Shown here: in pieces, positions 7,571 to 15,629 of the stretch
Layout: the number at the start of each line of letters is the position of its first letter
Position numbering within the stretch: position 1 is the first letter of the stretch
From: Catonella morbi ATCC 51271
Lineage (GTDB): Bacteria; Bacillota; Clostridia; Lachnospirales; Lachnospiraceae
Length of the DNA: 64,000 nt
Reading direction: 5' to 3'
Assembly: GCF_000160035.2 (NCBI RefSeq)
Contig: NZ_KI535369.1
Coordinates: 249,733-313,732, forward strand
Translations under genes and position numbers: made by a program
Notes under the pieces: generated by a model
Seen by the model: the letters and a program-made list of their open reading frames with translations, nothing else
Database searches by the model: none
Told to the model about the DNA's origin: nothing

Positions 7571-8491
7571 ATGGCAAACAGAGTTGCAGGAAAGATAAAA
7601 TTACAGTCAGTTGATGAACTTTTGGGAGTACCTGAGATTGCAGGCACTCAGGAAATAGATGTAAGAAGGATCCATTCATTTCCAAACCACCCTTTTAAGG
7701 TAGTGGATGATGACAGAATGAATACCCTTATAGACAGCATAAGGGAAAATGGAATACTGAATCCGGTAATTGTGAGGCCTGATAAGAATGGTGATTATGA
7801 AATGATATCCGGACACCGCAGGCTCCACGCGGCAGGGATTGTTGGTCTTGATAAAATACCGGCAATAGTAAAAGAAATGTCAGATGATGAAGCCATAATC
7901 AAGATGGTGGATGCAAATATTCAGAGGGAAGAAATACTGCCTAGTGAAAGGGCCTTTAGTCTAAAAATGAAAATGGATGCAATGAGAAGACAGGGAGCAA
8001 GAATTGATATTGATGGAACTTGTTGCACTGAGTGCGACAAGTTAGGAAAAAAGACAGCTGCAATAGTTGGCGATCAAGTTGGTCTAAAAGCACGGCAAGT
8101 TCATAAATACATTAGATTAACAGATTTAATCCCAGAAATAATTGATTTTATAGATTTGAAAAAAATAACAATAGCTATGGGAGTAGATATTTCTTACTTA
8201 GACAAACAGATACAGCAATGGGTATATGAGTATTACAGAGATAACGGATTTTTGAAACCATTGCAGGTAGAAGCCCTGAAGAACTCTCCTGCCATATCAA
8301 ACATCAATCAGTTCAAAGTTATTTCTATTCTGAATGAAGCTTTGCCTCAAAAAAGTACAGGTGCAAAGATATCTTTCTCAGAAAAGAAACTGGATAAATA
8401 TTTTCCACCAAATTTTTCTGCAAAGGAAAGGGAAGATGTAATAATCAGGCTTTTGGAACAATGGAGTATAGAACAGAGGCAGACACAATAA
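7571..8491 (+). CDS. ParB-like partition protein 2
   Basis: A 306-residue paralog of the first ParB. FPNHPFKVVDDDRMN, NGILNPVIVRPDKNGDYEMI and SGHRRLHAAGI make the N-domain; KARQVHKYIRLTDLIPEIID is the HTH-flanking segment. GGAGGAATAAAGT precedes the ATG. The second half, from about 8030, is richer in A and T than the first and unlike the first ParB (CCTECDKLGKK), which may mark a recombination joint. Two ParBs around one ParA suggest two DNA sites or a heteromeric complex. Confidence 0.88.
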   Translation: MANRVAGKIKLQSVDELLGVPEIAGTQEIDVRRIHSFPNHPFKVVDDDRMNTLIDSIRENGILNPVIVRPDKNGDYEMISGHRRLHAAGIVGLDKIPAIVKEMSDDEAIIKMVDANIQREEILPSERAFSLKMKMDAMRRQGARIDIDGTCCTECDKLGKKTAAIVGDQVGLKARQVHKYIRLTDLIPEIIDFIDLKKITIAMGVDISYLDKQIQQWVYEYYRDNGFLKPLQVEALKNSPAISNINQFKVISILNEALPQKSTGAKISFSEKKLDKYFPPNFSAKEREDVIIRLLEQWSIEQRQTQ

Positions 8492-8503
8492 ATATAATAT
8501 GAT

Positions 8504-8536
8504 GTTTCAGAAGTGTAAAAACGGCACTTCTGAAAC
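8504..8536 (+). promoter_or_regulatory. Perfect 12-bp inverted repeat at the repA1 start
   Basis: GTTTCAGAAGTG (8504-8515) and CACTTCTGAAAC (8525-8536) pair perfectly around 9 bases, just before the chosen repA start. The half-site AGAAGTG also recurs in the iterons inside the gene. This points to binding of the initiator to its own control region. A TATAAT lies at 8493-8498. Confidence 0.65.
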
Positions 8537-8549
8537 GGAAAGGACAAGT

Positions 8550-9509
8550 ATGGAAGAAAGAATAAAACTCTCCTACTTTTATGGAAAAGAAGCTGAGCAG
8601 TTTTCATTTTATAAGATACCAAAGCTCCTGTTTACAGATAAATATTTTAAGGCTTTGTCAGTTGAAGCAAAGGTTCTGTATGGGCTGATGTTAGACAGGA
8701 TGTCCCTGTCTGTGAAAAACCAGTGGTTAGATGAAGAGGGACGGGCCTATATATACTATTCTTTAGATGACATTATGGAGGCTCTTGGTTGCAGCAATAA
8801 GAAAGCTATTGCGATAATGAAAGAGCTTGATACAGATATAGGCATAGGTCTTATAGAAAGGAAACGCCAGGGGCAGGGAAAACCTGCAATGATTTACCTG
8901 AAACAGTTTATGATACAGAATGTTCAGAAGTGTAAAAATGACACTTCTGGAGAAAAAACAGAGATTTCAGAAGTGAAGAAATTACATCTCTTGAAGTGTA
9001 AAAATTACAGTTCAAGAGGTGAAGAAATTACATCTCAAGAAGTGAAAAAATTACAGCCTAATAATACTAATATTAATTATACTGATATTAGTTATACTGA
9101 ATCTAATCTTATCATATCAGATGATGGGATGGGATATGATGTGGATAAATACACCAAAATAATCCGTGAGAACATAGAGCTTGAACTGCTGAAAGAAAAT
9201 TACCCTCATGAACTTGAACTTCTTGATGGCATCTTTGACCTTATCCTGGAGACGGTGCTAAATAAAAATGATACTATTCTGATAGCATCAAACAAATATC
9301 CGGCAGAACTGGTAAGGGATAAATTTCTGAAACTGAACTATATGCACATAAACTATGCTCTGCACTGTATGGCTAAAAACACTACCAAGGTGCATAACAT
9401 TAAAAAATATATGTTAACCATACTCTTTAATGCCCCAAGCACAATCAGCGGGTATTACCAGGCAGAAGTTAACCACGATTATCAGCAATTGACTGTAAAT
9501 AGCAAATAA
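8550..9509 (+). CDS. RepA_N-family replication initiator 1
   Basis: A 319-residue protein. The RepA_N domain spans residues ~8-115: YFYGKEAEQFSFYKIPKLLF, then AKVLYGLMLDRMSLS and IERKRQGQGKP, a winged-helix initiator fold. The C-terminal part (GYYQAEVNHDY) is shared with the second RepA at 14751. I choose ATG 8550 for its AAAGGA box; an upstream ATG 8499 lies inside the operator. RepA_N plasmids carry their origin inside rep, and this gene does hold 23-bp iterons (8971-9062). It suggests that the excised ICE replicates. Confidence 0.88.
   Translation: MEERIKLSYFYGKEAEQFSFYKIPKLLFTDKYFKALSVEAKVLYGLMLDRMSLSVKNQWLDEEGRAYIYYSLDDIMEALGCSNKKAIAIMKELDTDIGIGLIERKRQGQGKPAMIYLKQFMIQNVQKCKNDTSGEKTEISEVKKLHLLKCKNYSSRGEEITSQEVKKLQPNNTNINYTDISYTESNLIISDDGMGYDVDKYTKIIRENIELELLKENYPHELELLDGIFDLILETVLNKNDTILIASNKYPAELVRDKFLKLNYMHINYALHCMAKNTTKVHNIKKYMLTILFNAPSTISGYYQAEVNHDYQQLTVNSK
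8971..9062 (+). repeat. Four 23-bp iterons inside repA1 (candidate origin)
   Basis: AAGTGAAGAAATTACA or a close variant starts at 8971, 8994, 9017 and 9040, an exact 23-base period. A further related inverted pair lies at 8925-8949. Since 23 is not a multiple of three, the repeat falls in a different frame each time, so selection is on DNA rather than protein. This is as expected for an intragenic RepA_N origin. Confidence 0.75.
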
Positions 9510-9513
9510 TGAC

Positions 9514-9573
9514 TTGACATGTAGTCAATGCCGACATATAATACAAACAAGAAACTATACGCATTGACTACAT
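9514..9573 (+). promoter_or_regulatory. Consensus promoter inside a 13-bp palindromic operator
   Basis: TTGACA (9514-9519), 17 bases, TATAAT (9537-9542). ATGTAGTCAATGC at 9519-9531 and GCATTGACTACAT at 9561-9573 form a perfect 13-bp inverted repeat around the -10 box. The gene that follows encodes a small HTH protein, so autoregulation is likely. Confidence 0.75.
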
Positions 9574-9586
9574 AGAAAGGGATTTT

Positions 9587-9859
9587 ATGAGTGATATAAG
9601 TTTAATAACTTCAGATGGAATCAATATAGATATTGATAAGCCTGAAGACAAAGAGAGAAAAGCACGCAGGCTTACAGACTATGCTTTCAGAATAATTCGT
9701 GAAGAATCGGGAATGAGCCGAAAAGAATTTTCAGAGTGGCTTAACATTCCGTACAGGACAATGCAGGAGTGGGAATTAGGGCGAAGGTCAATGCCACCAT
9801 ATGTTCTTGAGTTAATTGAGTATAAGGTTAGAAATGAGAAGAAAGAAGGGAAGATATAG
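9587..9859 (+). CDS. Small HTH DNA-binding protein
   Basis: A 90-residue protein whose residues ~28-80 form an XRE/plasmid-type helix-turn-helix: IIREESGMSRKEFSEWLNIP, YRTMQEWELGRRSMPPYVLE. The same module ends the RadC-like protein at 37300-38244. GAAAGGG precedes ATG 9587. It is driven from the strong promoter at 9514 and probably binds the palindrome there. The next gene starts 3 bases after its stop. Confidence 0.8.
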   Translation: MSDISLITSDGINIDIDKPEDKERKARRLTDYAFRIIREESGMSRKEFSEWLNIPYRTMQEWELGRRSMPPYVLELIEYKVRNEKKEGKI

Positions 9860-9862
9860 ACT

Positions 9863-10156
9863 ATGTTTATATTAAAGTTATTGGGGAAAATAATTGCAAT
9901 TCCTATGATTCTTGCAACCACTATCCTATTCTATATTGTTTGTATATTTGCCAGAATATACGGTCTTGCTGCCGCACTCGTTAATTTTATTGCTATGGTA
10001 GGAGTAATTATGTTCCTCTTTTCACGGGATTGGCTGCAGTTAGGCATTACAATATCAATTCTTGTTGTTAGCTACCTTATGCTGGATGCATGGGGAGTTG
10101 TCATCTTGTTTATTGCAAAAATCAGAGAGGTGTTTACGGATGTGCTTTTTGCGTGA
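9863..10156 (+). CDS. Small membrane protein, unknown function
   Basis: A 97-residue very hydrophobic protein with about three membrane segments (residues ~8-30, 35-55, 60-90). I recognise no family. It overlaps nothing and follows the HTH gene by 3 bases, so it shares its promoter. The GAAGGGAAGATATAGACT before ATG is a fair binding site. It may be part of ICE maintenance rather than cargo. Confidence 0.65.
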   Translation: MFILKLLGKIIAIPMILATTILFYIVCIFARIYGLAAALVNFIAMVGVIMFLFSRDWLQLGITISILVVSYLMLDAWGVVILFIAKIREVFTDVLFA

Positions 10157-10271
10157 TGCTTCATATTTGTTTGGTAGGCAAAAAAGGATTTAAATTTATG
10201 TTTTTATGGAGTATAATGAAAGACAAATTCGGATTTGTGACATTTGAAGTATAGAAATGTGGTGGATATAA

Positions 10272-10970
10272 ATGGAATATTATTTTACATATTTTATAGT
10301 GTTCAAAAGTAATGATAATGGGTTTAGGGAACCTATAGTTTTATTTAGTAATTCAGAATCAGTAAAAAAGCATAAAAGTGGGACAATGCATCTGTTAGAT
10401 GATGATCTGAATGGAACATTAGATGCAATAGAGTATATAATGCATTTACCTAGAAATGAATTTGACATATATGATTTAGATGAAGAATTTATGGAATCAT
10501 CATATGATACACCGCATCAAATTGTTCTTGTTCCAGATTATGTACTTATTAATCAGAATATAGATAACATTGTTCCCACTATGTTCATATTAACTGAAGA
10601 TTGCAATAAAGATATAAAAAGTAACTGTGAGAAAAGAAATCCATTGCTAGGAACATACTATACCCATGAGTTAGACCAAGAATTGATCAAAAAGCAGTGG
10701 GAAAAAATTTGGCTATCAAAAACAAAAAATGATTTTGAATTTGATGTGGTTAAGGATATTAACAGTCACTTTAAGTTAGAAGGAGAAAAACTAAAAGCAT
10801 TACCAGCTCTTTATATTAGCCGACAATTTGGAAAAACAAATGACTTGTTGTCAAAGATATTCAATTGTAATGAGGTAGAGAAAACATGTATTGACATACA
10901 ATGGAAAAATATATCGCACCTTAACACCTTGATTTCAATGAAAAAAAAAGGGCATAACTTGTTGGGATGA
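10272..10970 (+). CDS. N-terminal module of the CHAT protease locus
   Basis: A 232-residue open frame starting MEYYFTYFIVFKSNDNG with GGTGG about 8 bases upstream. It is acidic in the middle (DLDEEFMESSYD) and has no transmembrane segment. I do not recognise a domain. It ends 13 codons past the A9 run in the sequence GHNLLG, which reads like out-of-frame translation. It is either the sensor part of a single split protein or a separate partner translated upstream of the protease. Confidence 0.6.
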   Translation: MEYYFTYFIVFKSNDNGFREPIVLFSNSESVKKHKSGTMHLLDDDLNGTLDAIEYIMHLPRNEFDIYDLDEEFMESSYDTPHQIVLVPDYVLINQNIDNIVPTMFILTEDCNKDIKSNCEKRNPLLGTYYTHELDQELIKKQWEKIWLSKTKNDFEFDVVKDINSHFKLEGEKLKALPALYISRQFGKTNDLLSKIFNCNEVEKTCIDIQWKNISHLNTLISMKKKGHNLLG

Positions 10971-11010
10971 TAAGGCTGATAAAGTATATGATGATGAGAT
11001 TGTTAATCAA

Positions 11011-12354
11011 ATGCAAAAATTTGATATTAGTGTTGTGATAACATTCCCTGGTATTCCTAAATCACAAAAAAAGTATGGCTTATCTGCTAGTTTATTATCT
11101 GAAAATGAAAAACGAGCTATTAGGATAATAGGAGTGCATAGAGCAATTGCACGTGGTGGAATTTTAATGGAATTACCATGTGTAACAGAAGAGTTATATC
11201 AAAAATATGGAGAACTTGAACAAAGATGTAAGGATGGAACAAATAATAGATATATTTGGAAAACATTTAGCGATTTAGGAAAGTTACTTGGTAGTTGTTT
11301 TAATAGTTTTCAAATAGAAGTGCTAAAAAGAGCAAAAGATATTACTATATTTTCTGATTTTCCAATAGGATTAGCAATTTTAGAAAATGATGAAGTTCCA
11401 TTGCAGTGTTATAAAAATATTTCTTATAGACCATTGACCCCATTAACTAGACAATTGCAAATGGAATTACTTAAAGAAACACAAGTTTATTTAGGAAAAA
11501 AATGTAAAGTTGCTATAGCGGAATGTATTATCAATAATGATGAGAATAAATATGTATATCCAATGAGTGATTTAGTGCGTAGTACGTTGATTGACATGGA
11601 AAAAGAATATGAAGGTTTCTCGGTTACTTATCAACAAACTTATAGTGTTGAAAGTATACTTAAATTTATTAAGAACAATCAGGATGCAGATATATTATAC
11701 ATTTCAGCACATGGATATTATAATATCAAACAAAATATGGCTGGAATAATGGTTGGTGAAGAATTTTGGATGGCTTCTGAGGATATCAAGGTGCCTCCAA
11801 TAGTGATATTAAGTGCGTGTCATTCTAACCCAAGAGGAATGGGTGCTGTTAACATAGCAGATATGTTTATTCGTAATGGGGCTATTTCAGTTTTGGGAAC
11901 ATTTATTCCGGTAGATGCACATAGAAATTTGATTTTAATGACAAGATTGTTTACATATATTGTTGAGGCTCAACATAAAAGTAGACAATATAAGACATTA
12001 AGTGACGCATGGTGTGGCGTAGTTGCGACGAATGCTATACATGAATTAATGTCTGAATCAAAAAGTTTTAATAAGTGGATGCATGATACAAATAGTAAAG
12101 GAAAGTCGAGAATAATTGAATTTCAATTAGAAAGATGCGTTGGAAAGTTACGGTCAACACATATTTACTCAGATACTATAAAAATAATTAAAGAAATGTT
12201 AGTGGAAGAAGGGATGGAAGGGAAGTTTGGAAATATACTTAGTACACAAGATTTTTTCCCAGAATCATTCTTTTATCAATTTATTGGATATCCAGAAAAT
12301 ATTTTTTTATATAATGATATTTTTGAAGAAGCATACAACAAAAAACTTTTATGA
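11011..12354 (+). CDS. CHAT-domain protease module
   Basis: A 447-residue frame. Residues ~215-345 hold the CHAT fold: LKFIKNNQDADILYISAHGY gives the strand before catalytic His, and PPIVILSACHSNPRGMG carries the nucleophile Cys; GTFIPVDAHRNLILM follows. No good ribosome binding site precedes ATG 11011, and the frame is open back to 10942, which argues that translation normally enters from the upstream module. CHAT peptidases cleave a partner after an activating signal. No gasdermin or type III-E gene is nearby. Confidence 0.7.
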   Translation: MQKFDISVVITFPGIPKSQKKYGLSASLLSENEKRAIRIIGVHRAIARGGILMELPCVTEELYQKYGELEQRCKDGTNNRYIWKTFSDLGKLLGSCFNSFQIEVLKRAKDITIFSDFPIGLAILENDEVPLQCYKNISYRPLTPLTRQLQMELLKETQVYLGKKCKVAIAECIINNDENKYVYPMSDLVRSTLIDMEKEYEGFSVTYQQTYSVESILKFIKNNQDADILYISAHGYYNIKQNMAGIMVGEEFWMASEDIKVPPIVILSACHSNPRGMGAVNIADMFIRNGAISVLGTFIPVDAHRNLILMTRLFTYIVEAQHKSRQYKTLSDAWCGVVATNAIHELMSESKSFNKWMHDTNSKGKSRIIEFQLERCVGKLRSTHIYSDTIKIIKEMLVEEGMEGKFGNILSTQDFFPESFFYQFIGYPENIFLYNDIFEEAYNKKLL

Positions 12355-12454
12355 TTTTTCATTTTTTATTTATGTGGATAAGATAATTAATGTCTTGATA
12401 GATTTCAGTTTGAGCACCAGCTTATCACAAAACTACCTCATAAAATCCAAAATA

Positions 12455-12509
12455 GTAACCAAAAACTAACCGCAGGCTAACCAAAAGCTAACCAAAGACT
12501 AACCGTGTG
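12455..12509 (+). repeat. Five 11-bp iterons (CTAACC)
   Basis: TAACC-type repeats start at 12455, 12466, 12477, 12488 and 12499, an exact 11-base period close to one helical turn; the consensus is CTAACCAAAAG. They lie between the protease locus and the ArdA gene. Helically phased repeats suggest a protein-binding array: a ParB centromere, a replication site or an operator. No protein is assigned. Confidence 0.7.
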
Positions 12510-12609
12510 TCTCTTTTTTTCCATTTCAACCTATGATATCATTATGATGGACAAATGAGATAGCAAATCTCAGGCAGTCCTCTTTTGCAAAAGAATACAG
12601 GTAAAGAAT

Positions 12610-12656
12610 CAGGCACCAGCCTCTCACTTAACGGTGATGGGTATGGTGCTTTTCTT
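12610..12656 (+). terminator. Hairpin with T-run before ardA
   Basis: GGCACCA pairs with TGGTGCT across about 28 bases that include CTCACTTAACGGTGATGGG, followed by TTTTCTTA. It could be an intrinsic terminator or a leader attenuator of the gene starting 51 bases later. Confidence 0.45.
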
Positions 12657-12706
12657 ATGTATAAAATCAGGCGACGGCTTGAAATAACAAAGGAGGAAAA
12701 ACAGGC

Positions 12707-14473
12707 ATGAGTGATGATTATGACAGAGAAGGCATATATGAGGCATTTATCACAAACCTTGGGAAATACAATGAAGGTACTTTGATTGGCGAATGGGTAA
12801 AGTTTCCTGCTACATCGGAAGAGATTCAGAAAGCATTTGAAAAAATCGGAATAGGTACAAAGGATGAGTTTGGCAATGCATATGAAGAATGGTTCATTAC
12901 TGATTACAACTGCAATCTTGACGCCCTTGTTAAGAACATAAATTTCGGAGAGTATGAAAATCTTGATGAATTAAATTACCTGGCTTCAAAGATAGGTGAA
13001 CTTAATTCTTATGAACTAGAGAAATTCCAAGCAGTCTTAGAGGTCAGTGACTATACGGGAAGTGTCAAGGATGTAATCAACCTTACAGACAACCTTGATA
13101 AATATGATATTTACCCGGATGTTAAGAACTGTGAGGACTTGGGTATATATTATGTTGATGAACTAGAACCGGTGAAGGTGCCTGATGAACTGAGATACTA
13201 CATTGACTATGAATCCTATGGCAGGGACATTGCACTTGATGAAAACGGACAGTTTACAGAAAACGGGTATGTAAGGGACAATGGTGACTCATTTGAGGAA
13301 TATTATGACGGTACCATTGAAAGCATACCGGAGGAATACAGGGTTATGAACTTTATGGAAATATCTGAGAAAGGAATGGAAAATATGGATTATGAAACAT
13401 TTAAGAAGGAGTTTTCTGAAGACATAAAGGAAAAGCTTTATGATATAGGTTATGGTGATGTGACAGTAATAATTAGCGATATAAGAAAGGTAAACGGACA
13501 TTATGAGTCCATGAGTGTAGTACCTGAAGGGGAGATTATGGGAGTAAACTTCAATCTCGAAGAAAAATTTGCGAAATACGAGCATTCCGGTGACTATAAC
13601 GGAGTTCTTAGAAGCACTGCCTATTTTATTGCAGATGGTTTTGACCTTACTCCAAAGGCTGAAATACCTACACTTTTTAACTATGAGACAATGAAAGATA
13701 AGCTTTCAGTTGAGGTAATATCTGCAGAAATAAATAAGGAATTGCTTACAGGCATTCCTCATGACAGGATTGAAGACCTTGCTGCAGTATACCGTTTTGC
13801 ACTTAATAGTGGAGAAATGGGGAAAGGCATGGCTGCTTCAATACTTATTACCAATAGAATGATTGACGTGATGGGAATTACCCATGAACAGCTAAAAAAC
13901 GATGCCCTGCGCAATGCACCTAAGATAAGGCCTGCAGTCATTACGGGGATGAGTGAGCTAATAAAAGATATGATGGGCAAAGAAGCCTATGAGCGTGCAT
14001 ACGGTAAGGATGATGCTGATGAAAAGATGTTTGTAGCGACAGTACCAGGAAAGGATTCCGGTGCAGGCATACTTGCATATCAGGATTTTATGGACAAAGC
14101 AGCTGCAAGAGTAGGGGGTGATTTTTTCATACTCCCATCTTCCATCCACGAGATTCTTTTAGTTAAAGATACAGGAGACAGAATGGCGGACGAGCTTAGA
14201 AATATGGTTAAGCATATAAATAAAACTGAACTAAGGCCTGAGGAAATACTCTCAGATAATGTTTACCACTATGATTCAAAGGAACATATCTTTGAGCTGG
14301 CAGAGAAGTTTGAAGCAAGGCAGAAAGAAAAGATGACAGATATTGAAATGAAGGCTGATGGCAGGGATTCTGTGATTAAGGATATGAAGAGCAAACAGAA
14401 GGAAGTTTCCAAAATACCCATAAAATCCGCACCTGAAAAGGCAGCAAAATCAAAGGGCGGAGAAGCTTTATAA
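12707..14473 (+). CDS. ArdA antirestriction domain fused to DUF5688
   Basis: A 588-residue acidic protein. Residues ~8-165 match ArdA, a DNA-mimic that blocks type I restriction enzymes (AFITNLGKYNEGTLIGEWVK, then YEEWFITDYN). Residues ~215-545 match the DUF5688 type seen in Lachnospiraceae elements (MNFMEISEKGMENMDYETFK; YNGVLRSTAYFIADGFDLTP). Stand-alone ArdA is ~165 residues, so this is a fusion. AAAGGAGG precedes ATG 12707. It should shield the ICE on entry to a new host; the role of the second domain is unknown. Confidence 0.8.
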   Translation: MSDDYDREGIYEAFITNLGKYNEGTLIGEWVKFPATSEEIQKAFEKIGIGTKDEFGNAYEEWFITDYNCNLDALVKNINFGEYENLDELNYLASKIGELNSYELEKFQAVLEVSDYTGSVKDVINLTDNLDKYDIYPDVKNCEDLGIYYVDELEPVKVPDELRYYIDYESYGRDIALDENGQFTENGYVRDNGDSFEEYYDGTIESIPEEYRVMNFMEISEKGMENMDYETFKKEFSEDIKEKLYDIGYGDVTVIISDIRKVNGHYESMSVVPEGEIMGVNFNLEEKFAKYEHSGDYNGVLRSTAYFIADGFDLTPKAEIPTLFNYETMKDKLSVEVISAEINKELLTGIPHDRIEDLAAVYRFALNSGEMGKGMAASILITNRMIDVMGITHEQLKNDALRNAPKIRPAVITGMSELIKDMMGKEAYERAYGKDDADEKMFVATVPGKDSGAGILAYQDFMDKAAARVGGDFFILPSSIHEILLVKDTGDRMADELRNMVKHINKTELRPEEILSDNVYHYDSKEHIFELAEKFEARQKEKMTDIEMKADGRDSVIKDMKSKQKEVSKIPIKSAPEKAAKSKGGEAL

Positions 14474-14508
14474 AGATAAAAAACGGTAAAAATATAATTA
14501 TATGTCGG

Positions 14509-14545
14509 CCTGTGGCATCTGCCATCCTGCCGGCATATTTTTATG
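14509..14545 (+). terminator. Terminator after ardA
   Basis: ATGTCGGC pairs with GCCGGCAT, with an inner TGGC/GCCA stem, followed by ATTTTTAT. It lies 36 bases after the ardA stop. Confidence 0.65.
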
Positions 14546-14563
14546 GAGAGGCAGGTTGATTAG

Positions 14564-14761
14564 ATGAAAGATTTACATAAAAATCCATCAAAAAAATCAG
14601 TAGTAAACCATAACAAAACAAGGAATGGAACACCTGTAGACCATCCGCAAAACTGCGAACATGAATGCCCTTATGGTTTTGACAGACCATTATGCTTCCC
14701 CTGCTATAAAAAGATTCTGAAAGAAATGCGTGAGAAAAGGAAAGAAAAAAATGGGATTTGA
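14564..14761 (+). CDS. Small Cys-rich protein, possible zinc ribbon
   Basis: A 65-residue basic protein with CEHECPYGFDRPLCFPCYKK, that is, C-X3-C-X8-C-X2-C, able to hold one zinc. GGAGAGG precedes ATG 14564. Its last codons overlap the start of the second repA, so translation is coupled. I do not know its function; it may regulate or assist the initiator. Confidence 0.65.
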   Translation: MKDLHKNPSKKSVVNHNKTRNGTPVDHPQNCEHECPYGFDRPLCFPCYKKILKEMREKRKEKNGI

Positions 14762-15629
14762 TTACTTTTATGAGGAAGAGGCAGAGAAGTTTTCCTTTTA
14801 CAGAATACCGAAGATTCTGTTTACCAATTTGAGATTTAAGGAGCTGTCTATGGAAGGTAAGGTACTTTACGGACTTTTCCTTGACAGGGTTTCATTATCA
14901 AGGGATAACGGCTGGATAGATGAAAATAAAAGGGTGTACATCATTTTTACGCTTGAAGCAATAAAAGAGTCTTTAGGCTGTTCCGAGAAGTCTGCCATAA
15001 AATATCTGGCTGAAATTCAAGAGTTTGGGCTTATAGAAAGAAAAAGGCAGGGGTTTGGTAAGCCTGCCCTTATCTATGTGAAAAACTTTTCAGACAGCCA
15101 AAATGTACAGGAAGAGACCTGTAATAATTACAGTTCATCACCTGTAAAAAATACAGTTACAGACCTGTATAATCTACAGCCTAATTATACTAATTATAAT
15201 AATACTGATATTAATGATACTAATCCTATCTTACCGGATGATGAAAGGATGAGATTTGATAAATATCTAAACGATAGTCTTGAGTTAGAGATTCTTAAAA
15301 AAGATTATCCTTTAGACAGTGAAGTAATAGAAGGAATTAAGGAACTTATTCTTGATATACTCTGCTCAAAGCGTGAAACCATAGTAATCGCAGGGGATGA
15401 AAAACCTACAACCGTAGTAAAGAGTAGATTTATGAAGTTAAAAATGGAGCATATAAAGTATGTGATTGACTGTATGCGTGGAAATAAAACAAAGATAAGG
15501 AGCATAAAGCAGTATCTTCTTACGGCATTATATAATGCTCCGGCTACAATGGAGAGCTACTATCAGGCAGAAGTAAACCACGATATGGCAGAAGGAAGAT
15601 TTATAAAAGGAGAAGAAAAATGGATATGA
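14751..15629 (+). CDS. RepA_N-family replication initiator 2
   Basis: A 292-residue paralog of the initiator at 8550: YFYEEEAEKFSFYRIPKILF, EGKVLYGLFLDRVSLS, IERKRQGFGKPA. The C-terminal DUF6017-type part ends SYYQAEVNHDMAEG. I choose ATG 14751 behind AAAAGGAAAG. It contains its own iterons at 15118-15179 with a motif different from that of repA1. Two initiators in one ICE could give two origins or reflect the fusion of two replicons. Confidence 0.85.
   Translation: MGFDYFYEEEAEKFSFYRIPKILFTNLRFKELSMEGKVLYGLFLDRVSLSRDNGWIDENKRVYIIFTLEAIKESLGCSEKSAIKYLAEIQEFGLIERKRQGFGKPALIYVKNFSDSQNVQEETCNNYSSSPVKNTVTDLYNLQPNYTNYNNTDINDTNPILPDDERMRFDKYLNDSLELEILKKDYPLDSEVIEGIKELILDILCSKRETIVIAGDEKPTTVVKSRFMKLKMEHIKYVIDCMRGNKTKIRSIKQYLLTALYNAPATMESYYQAEVNHDMAEGRFIKGEEKWI
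15118..15179 (+). repeat. Three 23-bp palindromic iterons inside repA2 (candidate origin)
   Basis: CCTGTAATAATTACAG, CCTGTAAAAAATACAG and CCTGTATAATCTACAG start at 15118, 15141 and 15164, an exact 23-base period. A degenerate fourth half-site (TACAG) ends at 15110 in phase. The frame shifts between copies, so the conservation is at DNA level. Confidence 0.75.

Larger units (their letters stand above)
10272..12354 (+). pseudogene. CHAT-type caspase-like protease locus, frame broken at A9
   Basis: Two frames, 10272-10970 (232 residues) and 11011-12354 (447 residues), join at the nine-A run 10941-10949. Without the shift the second frame is open from 10942 and would extend the first into one protein of ~690 residues. 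The C-terminal part has the caspase dyad motifs of CHAT domains: LYISAHGYYN (His) and ILSACHSNPRG (Cys), then NIADMFIRNGAISVLGTF. The N-terminal ~225 residues are unknown to me. Richer in A and T than the ICE backbone, so recent cargo. CHAT proteases occur in antiphage and cell-death systems. Confidence 0.7.

Noticed and set aside
12227-12469. 80-codon plus-strand frame overlapping the end of the CHAT gene
   Set aside because: Out-of-frame shadow rich in Phe, Ile and Lys with no binding site.
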